64,000 nucleotides of DNA from Talinum fruticosum (taxonomy: Eukaryota > Streptophyta > Magnoliopsida > Caryophyllales > Talinaceae): assembly GCA_021018815.1 (NCBI GenBank), contig JAITYX010000090.1:1054001-1118000 (forward strand), given 5' to 3'. The notes under the pieces were generated by a model that was not told where the DNA came from, ran no database searches, and was given only the letters and a program-made list of their open reading frames with translations. Below, in pieces: positions 54,458 to 64,000 of the stretch. Numbering within the stretch: position 1 is the first letter of the stretch; every line of letters begins with the position of its first letter. The translations under genes were made by a program, and so were the position numbers.

Positions 54458-55753
54458 CTAGGCTACTAAATAGGTTTTCCGTTTAGTGGCTATCCCTCCC
54501 CACATCCTGTCAATCTCATCACAGGTTGATCTTGGAAGCTTTGCCGTTTGCATAGTATAAGCTAGAATTGCACATATTGTGGACTGAATTAGTGTCACTC
54601 TTCCTACAAGTGAGAGGAACTTTGATTTCCAACCAGCAAGACATTTATCAACTTTATCTACCACCTCATGAAAAGTAGATTTAGTGACTCTCCCATTTAT
54701 AGTAAGAACCCCCAAATACTTTCCTAGATATGTTGTTTGACTCATCTCTAAGGTGTTGCTAATTTGAGCCGCCAAAGTCAAGTTGGTATTTAGGGAGAAG
54801 AAGATACTTGATTTGGTTGCGCTGATTTTCTGCCCAGAAGCTTCACAAAATCTAGTGAGATAGGATTTGACTAGGTAGGCTTGTTCCATGTTTACTTCAG
54901 CAAAAAGAACTACATCATCTGCAAAGAGAAGAGTTGAAATTTTTGCGCCACTACGACTAGTAGGGAATGATTTCCATTTTCCACCAACAACTTCTACGTC
55001 GATTAGATGGTAGAGTCTCTCGATACAAGCTACAAATATATATATAGTGACAGGGGGTCTCCTTGGCGTATTCCTCTTGTGGGCTGAAAATTGGTTGTAG
55101 GCTCACCATTCCAAAGGACATTCATCGAGCAAGTGGTGATACACATCATGATGATTTCCACTAAATTTTGAGGAAGGCACATTTCCATAAGGGTTTCCCG
55201 GATAAACGACCATCAAAGTCTATCATAGGCTTTTTCAAGATCAAGCTTAATTGTCATCCAGCCCTTAGACCATTTGCTTTTCCTCATTGAACGAAGAGCT
55301 TCTTGCATAATGATGACACTGTCACTAATTTGTCTCTTAGTATGAAGTTTGATTGAAAAGGAGAAATAAGAGACAGAAGAATTATCTTTAGCTGATTAAC
55401 AATGCATTTTGTGACCAATTTATATAACTCACATTGCAAAGACCAATTGGTCGAAATTGGGTCACAAGTTGAGGATTATTAATCTTCCGTATAAAAGCAA
55501 GGAAAGAGTCATTAATACCTTCTGGAAGTTGCTCTCCTCGCAGAATGCTCAGAATCAAAGTGCATACTTCTTCTCCCACCAATGGCCAGTATTTTTGGAA
55601 AAAATAGCTTGGAAGTCGTCTGGTCCCGAAGCTTTCAGAGATGCCATACTTTTCAATGCATCATATGTGCCGGTCGAGACGCAAACGGTTTGTTAATTCT
55701 GGACATGATTTCCACATCAATTTGTGGAAAACACCCAGTAGGCAAAAGCCCCC
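54458..55753 (-). pseudogene. LINE 2 ORF2 reverse transcriptase
   Basis: The polymerase core starts with the SGPDDFQAIFF-type region near 55,600, then GEQLPEGINDSFLAFIRK and QFRPIGLCNVSY. The catalytic block near 54,920 is LLFADDVVLF, followed by SGQKISATKSSIFFS and TYLGKYLGVLTINGRVTKST. The FADD box is intact, unlike LINE 1. Frames change several times between blocks. Confidence 0.85.
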
Positions 55754-56314
55754 TGTTAGGAATCGGGGTTCACAACAATGAGACTTAGGACAAAAGAAAA
55801 TGAAGAATATTTGAGACACAAGATTTTAACGTGGAAAACCCAAACCCGGGAAAAACCACGAAACCAATGCACTAGAATTTGAGTAATTTACAAAGACTTT
55901 CCCTCAAGCACTCACTTGCTTCACTTTGCAATACCCTACTCACTTCTCTATACAACAATGGAGGATAGCTCTAATTGTATAGCCTTAGTCAGTCAAACTG
56001 CATTTACAAGCCATAAATCGAGCATTAACACGCATTAACACTAAGAAAACTGCCCAAAAACGCTTAAATCTGTGCAGCCCGAAGGCCACACAACTGGCAC
56101 GGGCCGTGCCCAGGCAGCACGGGCAGACCGTGCTGCTGGCACGGGCCGTGCCCCTTGAACACGGTCAGCCCGAGTTCAGTGCTGGTCAGGCTGGCTGCAA
56201 CTGTTTCGTCCAAAACTGTCCGTGCTCGATGTTGCTTGCCCGTGTTCGTCGTTTCTTGCCCCGTAATGCGATTTCCCGAGCCTAAAACAACTATTAGACT
56301 CCAAAATCCCAACA
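55754..56314. mobile_element. Solo LTR inserted in LINE 2
   Basis: It begins TGTTAGGAATCGGGGTTC and ends AAAATCCCAACA, with TG...CA ends matching as TGTTRGGA inverted termini. It is flanked by CCCCC on both sides (55,749-55,753 and 56,315-56,319). It separates the endonuclease linker from the reverse transcriptase. A GC-rich block with repeated GGCACGGGCCGTGCC palindromes lies at 56,093-56,155. It has no coding domain, so a solo LTR is likely. Confidence 0.85.
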
Positions 56315-56319
56315 CCCCC

Positions 56320-57530
56320 ATGTGAAGGAGTTGGATTGTGGAAAAGATTAGCAAAATATTCAACCACTGTACTTTTGATTTTTCTATCATCAGATTCCCA
56401 TTGATTATCCCCAATTTGAAGTGATTCGATTCTGCTCACCCACCGTCTGATGATTGTGCTTGTGTGGAAATATCTAATATTACGATCACCATCTGAGATT
56501 GCTTCCACTTTAGATTTCTGCATCCAAAGCATTTCTATTTGCTTGAGCACTTCATTTAGCTCTTGTTTTAATCGAATTTCTAGCTTTAGAAGAGAAACAT
56601 GTCCCTTTTCAGCTAATTTTATTTGAATTCCCTTAATCTGGCCCAAGAGATCTTTTCTTTCTAAATAAGTTTCCGAACACTTCTTTGTTCCATTGACCAG
56701 GATCCATCGCTAGCTGCTGAAGTTTAGGAACCAGCAGAACATTAGATTCACATTTATCATGCAAGAATGGTTTGAACTGAGCATGAGTAGTCCAAGCGAT
56801 TTGAAACCGGAAGGGCTTAGTTGTGGCTGATTGCGAAGTAAAACCCCTGGGGTTAATCCAGAGAGGAGAGTGGTCCGAATGACTTTGCAATAAATGCCTA
56901 ACACCCCCTTCTTGAAAGCGACTGTATTGCAGAGAGCTCGGTCAAGTCTAGCACACTTTCTGGTTTCCGGGCAGTTTCCTCGACACCAAGTGAATTTTGG
57001 CCTGGAAAAACCCAAATCAATAAGGACATTGTTCTCAATCCAATTCTTGAAATTGGTGCAGCACCGAGCTAACTCCGGATTTTCATGATTCCTTTCATCT
57101 AAGCTAGCCGTTTCATTGAAGTCCCTAGCAAGAAGCCAAGGCTTGTTAATTGAACCCGCAAGCTCAGTTAACTTCCTCCAAAGGTTGCTTCTAATATGGA
57201 GGTGAGGGCTGGCATAAACTGCTGTAAATAGCCATTTGGAAAGCCCATGTGAACCAATTTCCGCTGAAATAATTGTTCAATCGTCTTTAAAATATTTGCA
57301 TGTATTTCTTCCGGTTTCCAAAGCATCCAAATGCCCCTTGGAAACCACGTGCTTTCACACGGACAAGCTTTCTGAAGGTAAATTGGTTACATACATTTTC
57401 TGCTCTTTCTCCACTGATGTGCGTTTCCATAAACACTAGCATATTAGGTCGGTGGACCCAGATGAGTTCGTTCAGTACATTTCTAAAGTTAGTGCTTCCA
57501 GCACCTCTAACCTTCTAGATAAGAAGTTGA
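56320..57530 (-). pseudogene. LINE 2 ORF2 endonuclease and linker
   Basis: Endonuclease segments are KVRGAGSTNFRNVLNELIWV, NMLVFMETHISGERAENV and, near 57,015, GFSRPKFTWCRGNCPETRKC with ARLDRAL. A TAG at about 57,517 replaces the Trp usually found before NVRG. The linker to the polymerase (56,646-56,320) has KSKVEAISDGDRNIRYFHTS, typical of plant LINEs. Confidence 0.75.
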
Positions 57531-57539
57531 ACAGTATTG

Positions 57540-59201
57540 GAACTGTCAGCAAATTGAGAGATATGACCATGTGGGATTTGATCTTGATCCATAAATAGAT
57601 TATAAAAGGTGAACCTAAATGGTTATTAATATCCAGGAAATCTGTTGAGATTAATCCCTCTCTTGTTTCATTACATCTGGCTGCATTGACTCTCAAGTTT
57701 GTGGATTGGATCCTTGGGCCATCTGATTCAGCCATCACCAACTCATTTGTAGCACAATTTCGCGGTCCATGCAAATCCACTACAGTAGTCCTACACGAGC
57801 TTGTACTTTCTCCTCTATCCACCTCTAGAACTCTTGTGGAAGAAGAAGGCAGAGATTGAAACCCCTCGTCGACCCAGTAAGGAGGGGGATAGAAGGTTAT
57901 GGGCCTAGGCCCATACTTGGTGAGGGATTGTTGACAATTGGGCCCCAGAGAAAGATGATCTTGAGATGTTGCTTCTATTAGCATTATTGCTTGGGCTTTT
58001 TGGTGGCTTTTGGGCTGACCCGCTTGCGTGACCCTTAGGGTTGACTTGCACATTTCCTCACCTAGATTTTCTTTATCTGCCTCCTGTATGAGATGATCCT
58101 CATTCACATGTGCGTCTTTCTTTTGACCCTATCTTTGATTTCCTTCCATATCCATGACAAAATTTCCTTGTGGCTCCATAATGTTGTCTTGATTAGTTTC
58201 CTCATTTTCCAAAACTTCCTCCTCTATGGATGGGATCATCATGATCTATACCAGCTAGAGCCCGAAATCATGACCCCCGATTATTCTCCATATTATCAGC
58301 AATTAGCCCCCTTTGTTTATCCATATCTTGATTTTCCGGAACCAACCCGAAAGTTGGATCTTCGGTTCGACACGGACTTTGATTAACCGCCTCCCGTGTT
58401 GCAGTGGCATCGGTTCGTTGAGCACCAGTTCAATCCCCCATCTGTAAACCTCCCTGTGTTGATTGCTTCTGGGTCTTCTTCCTCACCGGTTTCTTTACTA
58501 GCATCCAGCTACCATAGTCCTCTAATTCTTCAGGCTTTGATGGCCCTCCTTCATCCAGTATATCTTGAATACCATTGAGCGTTTCTTCTCGATTTGTAGC
58601 ATGATAAGAGAGAGGACATGCCTCCTCTTTATGTCCTTGTCTCCCATAGTGAAAGCAGATCATACGAAAGCCTTCGTACTGTATACGCCAAACTCGGCCA
58701 TTAAGTCAGAATTTTGATAGCAAAGGTTTAGTCAAATCAACTTCAACGCTTAATCTTGTATATTGTCCCCTTTCAACATTAGATGTTGTATTGTCCACTC
58801 GGAATACCTTGCCAATATTGTTCCCTATTTTGTAAAGAAGAAAGTTTTTGTTAAAATATTCTACACTTAGCTTGAAAATTCTTACCTATGCCATGAGTTT
58901 GGTAATTTTGTCATCCTCATGACCAATATCAATAAGCGAAAAATCGCCTTTGAGGGCCCATTTTTTGGTGAGGCTTTTCCTTAATTGCATGTATCCAATC
59001 TCTTTATCAAAAATCTTAATTATGAGTGCATTCTGCCAAGGCTCCCTTAATAATATATGTCATGTTCTTGTTTACTATGCTTTGATGATTATCTGCGATT
59101 GGAGTTTTCTGGACTCTAGGTGAACCCAGATCCATTCTATCAACATCCTCCTCATCGTCTCCTGTGAGTTCCAATTGGAGCACTTCATTGGCACGCTTCA
59201 T
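57540..59201 (-). pseudogene. LINE 2 ORF1 (nucleic-acid-binding protein)
   Basis: It starts MKRANEVLQLELTGDDEEDV. The middle (58,950-58,680, several frames) has DUF4283-like segments, and the knuckle at about 58,660 reads CFHYGRQGHKEEACP. The second Cys of the C-C-H-C set is Tyr. The C-terminal third (58,107-57,540) is a Ser/Thr/Gln-rich tail. It would package element RNA. Confidence 0.65.
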
Positions 59202-59353
59202 CTTTTTGGTGGATCTATTCAGTCGATCAGATTCCTCAACCGATTTTCCCTTTTTAGTTTCTAGCGTTCATCCGTTTCCGTTTATCTCCCTTTTCAGTTT
59301 ACCGTGAGTTTATGGGTTGTATTGCGTACACATACCAATAGTGAGGAATTCTT

Positions 59354-61060
59354 ATCATAGAGGCATCGTGATTTGACTTTTCCACATCACAAGGAAAAAA
59401 ATCCAACGCAGATTATTTACAAAATCAATGTAATAATATTCCTCCACTGATTTCTTTTCTGTCAAGTCTATCTAGCAACAAAAACCACCAATGTCAGAAC
59501 CGTTGTTTAATTCCTAACCTAGACCTTAACATCCAATGGTGCAAAGTATTGACAGATTAAACAATCTCCTGAAACACATAATTCATCACATATATTTTCT
59601 CTTTCTTCGAGCATGACCGGATGAACCCCATGATGCTCGTATTAAGAGATCTAAGCCATCTTCATATGCCGAGCCCTTTGGTGCATACTTTCATGACCCT
59701 CCTCTTTTGGCCCTCGGTTTCAAGGTTTCTACAGGATCCCCTCTTGGAAACCACTCATAGGATCGATTTGTTGCTAGGGTTGAGAAGAAAAAATTTATCT
59801 CATTAAGATTATGTAATTACGAAACTTATGTAATAGATAGAGAAATAGTGAATAAACATTTGGAGAAATTTTACTAAAAACAAAAAAGAAATCCCCTTTT
59901 AGATTTAGGGGTAAAAAGAAAATAGTTATTAAAAATAAGTTAATGAATGTAGTTATTCTAAATAGTTATTGAAAAATAAGTAAAAAGAAAATTGATACTT
60001 TTATATTCTAAATATGTAATATTTTTTTATATTCTAAATAAGTCAATGGATCTAGATATACTTTTATATTCTAAATATATAATATTCTTTATATTTCTCT
60101 CCAAATAAGTCAATGGATATAAAAAGAAAATTGTTAACGGGACATTATTGTCTAATCTTTAGTTCATAATTGAAATTTATTAATGTGTATTTTTTTGTTT
60201 GACCGAGGATATAATCTGTTTCGGGCCATAAGCTTTTATCAATGCATAATTATATTATTGTAATATTTATTAGTTATTTTAATTAACTATAAAAAAGTAA
60301 GTGTTCAAACTTTGTTGTAGATTTTAATTTATTTGATTTTATGATAGTTGAATTATATGTACTCCTTAAAGTTTTTTTTTTTTTTTTTTACGGTGTTGGA
60401 AGACTATATTCATTTGAATTAGACTACCCAGGTATAATAGTTATATATGTATAAAAACTTTAATGGAAATGTACTCCTTATGTGTGCCTATAAATTGTAT
60501 GCCTATAAATAATATAATTTTAAATATATTATTTTTAAGGTAAATATCTATTCGTCTTATTGGGAGGGTAAACGTACAGTTTTGTACGTTAGTAATAGTA
60601 TTATAATGATATATACAAGCCTATTATTGAAAATTTATACTCATATGTACAAGCATTTTAACGATGGTTATTAAACTCTCAATCTACATGTGATGATCCT
60701 ACAATTCTACGATTCATTGAATCTTATACTCCTTATTTAATTCCAAAAACCTATGGTAGAGTTGTAAAATGATTCTATGATTTTATGATCATGCGATTCA
60801 TTAGAATTTAATTCCACGTTTCTAAATAAAATCCATAAAGTACCCACATATAATTATATTTAAAAATTTAATTCCACGTTTCCATAATTTAATTCTACGT
60901 TTCTACGATTTCGATTCTAACAATCCTTCCCCCAATCAATTCTAATTAGGATATCAATGCTAACAACCTTGATTTTAATAGATTTGTGATATAATACAGT
61001 TATACGATTAAATTTTTGATTTATGTATATAAGTATTTTAATACATTATAATATATATAG
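59354..61060. other. AT-rich intergenic spacer
   Basis: No coding signal is visible. There are related short tandem segments near 59,940-60,120 (TATATTCTAAATA with AAGTCAATGGAT) and a T18 run near 60,371. Words TTAATTCCACGTTTC repeat near 60,810-60,905. Confidence 0.5.
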
Positions 61061-61320
61061 TTTTTTTTTTTTGTGTGCAGAAGAGGGGCTATGCCCCGAG
61101 AAATATTATTAGTTTTTAACAAATCTGGGCCAAGAGGTACCTACATTATCTGTAAATAGAAACTCATTGAGTAAACTAGGAGGAGTAACTAGGGGATAAA
61201 ACCCACCTCCTTGTCAATACCTAAATTTGCTAGTTTATCAGCCACCTGATTTGCTTCACGGAAACAGTGAGAAATTTTCACTTCCCAGCCACTATGCTGT
61301 TGTACTAATGAGAGTACGGT
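61061..61320 (-). mobile_element. 5'-truncated LINE 2 relative (3' end only)
   Basis: After a T13 run (minus-strand poly(A)) the sequence CAGAAGAGGGGCTATGCCCC and AGGTACCTACATTATCTG parallels the 3' end of LINE 2 at 53,143-53,225. Homology continues through the RNase H tail to about 61,318. The copy is strongly 5'-truncated or cut by the sequence starting at 61,321. A target duplication was not found. Confidence 0.75.
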
Positions 61321-64000
61321 TGTCGGTCTCGGGGGCTAGGTCTCGTACAAGTCTAAGGTCAATGTCCTTATGAACTAAGCAAAGAAACAATTCGAATTCG
61401 TTGGTAATGCAAGCACTACAAAACGAAATGAAATCAAATAAAGAAAACCTTAGGTAGGGATTTACCAAGCTAACATGCCAACAATCTTAATTACATGCTT
61501 CTACACTATTCACAACTGCGATGAACTAGGGAATCGATGTAGTTCATACCACCTAAGCATTCTCTCGAAAGTCATTAAGCTAACTCAATTGAATTAATTG
61601 TTGTTCTCGCACAATCAAAACCAAAGAATTACATGATTATCGACTCTTCCCTTAATAACAACCTAAATTATTCTCATATCTAAGTTGTAATCATCCAACA
61701 AGTTGAAGTAGAACTAAGCCTCTTCTCTCGAAGTCTACTCAATTCCCAAAAACAATAAAGATAGGATTCTCTCGAACCTCACACCAATTCACAAGTATCC
61801 ACAAGTCGAAAATTCATCAAACAATTGCAAATTAGTATCAAAGCATAAATTACGATTAAACTAGCATATTAGTGGCAAATCCCCAACCTAAGTTGGAAAT
61901 TTAGCCACACATATTCATGGCATTTGACAGCAGATTGAGGAATGAAGACTGAAAAGAATGCAAGATGGAAGTAGAGAAGAATAATAATACCGTAAACTTG
62001 AATTAACTTGCGATTAAATGAAAATAACTCCAAGCTTTGATCCCTTAACAATGGAAATAAGTGCTTACAAGTAGAGAGAAACTAGCCTAGAAAACGCAGT
62101 ATAAAAAGTCTGTTGTAGAAAAATGACAGTTCTGGAATAATAGAGGCAGAAAAACGAAAACTACCGATTGGCACTGGCAAGTGCTGAAACCGTGCTTAAC
62201 CCGTGCAAGCTCACGACTTCTTCAATTAAATTCCAAATTCCTAGCATGGCCTGTGCTGACATTGGCATTGCTTGTGCTGACCTCTTGAGCTTCAGCACAG
62301 CCTGTGCTAGGTCTTCTTTTCCTTCTTTCCTTCAGCACAACCAGTGTTACAGCTAGTGCTGACTTGACTTGACCTTTTTCTTCGCTCTCCGATCTTCTAT
62401 GGTCTCCCGCTCTTTTCCTTAACACTTTGAAAGATGTATTCTTTATCATAAAATGCGAGATTACCTGAAAAATATAGAAATTCGCATACTTTAATCATAA
62501 ATGAAAAAGGTAAGCGAAATCAAATAAGAATTTAGGTGAGAAGGCCTTTGAAATGTCGAAATTGACCAATAAGAGAATGAAAAAGCACGTAAAATTCCGG
62601 TTTATCAACCCCCCATGCTTACTCCTTGCTTGTCCCCAGGCAAGGCTATCATAAAATGCTAAAGAAACGAGGGAGGTAGAAAACCGAAACCGCCCTCCTC
62701 AGGTGAAGGGGTGCACTAGACAACCAAAGCAAGTATATACAAAAGAATCCTTGGCAAGATCGACAATCAAATCGAAACAAGAGTTACAGCTCAAATTAAG
62801 ATTGCAAAGTCTAGTAGCAACACAACCAATCTATCCCAACCCGAATGCAATCAAGTTCCATACAATGTTTGGCGAACTAGTTGGGATTGGTAGGACCTCA
62901 CTTTAGGGTATGTGGAACACTCCCTCATGTGTTTGAAAAGTACTGTGGTTCACTCAAAACTCTCCCAAAACCTGCACACTACCATAAGCTTGCCAAATAT
63001 CTCAATTCTCTACCACTATGGACAAACCATGCAAGTTTTCCAATCAAGAGGACTTTAAAGAGGGTTGTAATAAGGCTTGGGCTAAGGGAAAGGAGGAAAA
63101 AAACATTTAGGAATGTGAAGCTTAATAGCCTGAGATAGGGAGCACAACACTTTCCACTACAACAACATCACACCTCCAAACATCTAAAATATAATACCAT
63201 ATCACGCCAAGCTTTCAAGTAACAAAGGAGTGGAGATTTCTCAATACAAAGCGTCATTCATGCTTACAACACTTTATTCCTTTTTTTCGACCTTTTTTTT
63301 TTATAAAACTTTACAAGCAAACTAAGCAAGGTAAGTATGAATGGTCAAAACTAAAATCCATCTCCACTCACAACTCCTTCAATTAACCAATAAACCAATC
63401 ACCACCAACAAGGTATCACCCAACAAATTCCCAGTCAATAGAAATGCTCCACTAGACCAAGGCTTAAGGATGGGATAGAATGAAAAAGGCCAAAGGTATA
63501 TTGAGCAAGGTTAGTGCAAGGGATTGAAGGGTTTGAAACAAGGATACATAACATTCAGGTGGCTATTTGGCTCATGTAGTTTATCAAAATGAATGCCTCT
63601 ATCCTTCTGGTAAACATGCATGTGTCAAATGTGTTTTTGAAGAGAAAGATGGCAAGTTCTAGAGTTGCAAGCATAGGAAAGTAACACTCACGAGAAATGA
63701 GACTACAAAAATGGTAGTCGTTAAGGCACAAAAGAGTCTCACAGGTTATCCCTACCACAATCACAACAACTAGTTCATTTGATGTATCAAACATATGAAT
63801 TTCACAATTATGCACAAGAATTGTTCAAGACTAGATAAATCGCAAACAAGACAATCAATGTCAATCAATTTAGCAGCCAAGTCTCTTTCATCATCCCAAC
63901 CAAGCCAAAGATCCCAAAGTACACACTTCCTATGATAATTCAAGTATACACCCCTCCAAATGTTCATCACATGAGGGTTTTCACAACTAAAACAATTTTT
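61321..64000. mobile_element. Probable LTR-element non-coding sequence, incomplete
   Basis: The boundary starts TGTCGGTCTCGGGGGC, exactly where LINE homology ends, which suggests an LTR edge. Inside is CCCCCATGCTTACTCCTTGCTT followed by GTCCCCAGGCAAGG near 62,610, a phrase I associate with plant gypsy-type untranslated regions (from memory). A block rich in GTGCTGA/CAGCAC words lies at 62,170-62,370. No coding domain is visible and the element runs off the window. Confidence 0.4.

Larger units (their letters stand above)
53130..59340 (-). mobile_element. LINE retrotransposon 2, full length with 13-bp target duplication
   Basis: The 3' poly(A) (plus-strand T run at 53,130-53,142) and the 5' end are both flanked by GTGAGGAATTCTT (53,119-53,131 and 59,341-59,353), proving one insertion event of about 6.2 kb including a 561-bp later insertion. 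On the minus strand come ORF1 with DUF4283-like start and knuckle, endonuclease, reverse transcriptase with an intact FADD box, zf-RVT, and an RNase H domain at the C-terminus. Several stops and shifts disrupt ORF2. Confidence 0.9.

Noticed and set aside
58093..58386. 97-codon plus-strand ORF
   Set aside because: It is antisense to LINE 2 ORF1 and has no family resemblance.
1..64000. CRISPR arrays, bacterial operons or organellar insertions
   Set aside because: No array of short spaced direct repeats, no Shine-Dalgarno-led gene runs and no chloroplast or mitochondrial genes were recognised; introns and plant retroelements mark nuclear DNA.

Overview
This is a eudicot plant nuclear window: AT-rich intergenic DNA, GT-AG introns, PGG-ankyrin and jasmonate-induced 23 kDa (JIP-23) type genes, and nested plant retroelements. 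The species cannot be fixed from the sequence. I find only four host loci; most of the rest is transposable element or AT-rich spacer. No rRNA, tRNA or CRISPR array was recognised by eye.

Layout. 1-2,025 is spacer with Helitron-like hairpin motifs. 2,026-17,563 (minus) is best read as ONE ankyrin-repeat/PGG membrane protein gene (ACCELERATED CELL DEATH 6-like family) of six exons. Its four ankyrin exons join in matching phases, and its ~10.3 kb second intron holds a 5'-truncated LINE that itself carries a 2.75 kb solo-LTR-like insertion. 19,933-20,370 (plus) is a JIP-23-like pseudogene followed by a Copia fragment. 24,393-30,385 is a complete young Ty1/copia element (minus; TSD AAACC). 30,890-32,200 holds LTR fragments with CT-rich leader DNA. 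33,395-34,245 (minus) is the better-preserved JIP-23-like paralogue.

36,756-49,366 is a long-terminal-repeat element (minus; TSD AAAAT) with a tRNA-Asp-like primer site, gag and aspartic protease. It has no recognisable reverse transcriptase or integrase. It also has an antisense ORF, a 63-bp tandem-repeat 3' region and a nested 2,966-bp solo LTR (TSD CTTTC). 50,538-52,016 (plus) is a three-exon gene of a family I do not recognise, with a small-residue-rich hydrophobic C-terminus. 52,569-52,854 is a hAT MITE with an 8-bp TSD. 53,130-59,340 is a full-length LINE (minus; 13-bp TSD) split by a 561-bp solo LTR (TSD CCCCC). 61,061-61,320 is a truncated relative of that LINE, abutted by retroelement-like non-coding DNA to the window end.

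A theme runs through the window. Every apparent frame break in the three better host genes is a one-base loss at a short homopolymer, and restoring one base each time makes exon phases add up exactly. LTR pairs in the same window differ by similar one-base losses. Either these loci are young pseudogenes or the assembly under-calls bases; the second looks more likely, so the genes may be intact in the plant. The gene pair ACD6-like/JIP-23-like suggests a stress/defence-related neighbourhood, but that is inference only.
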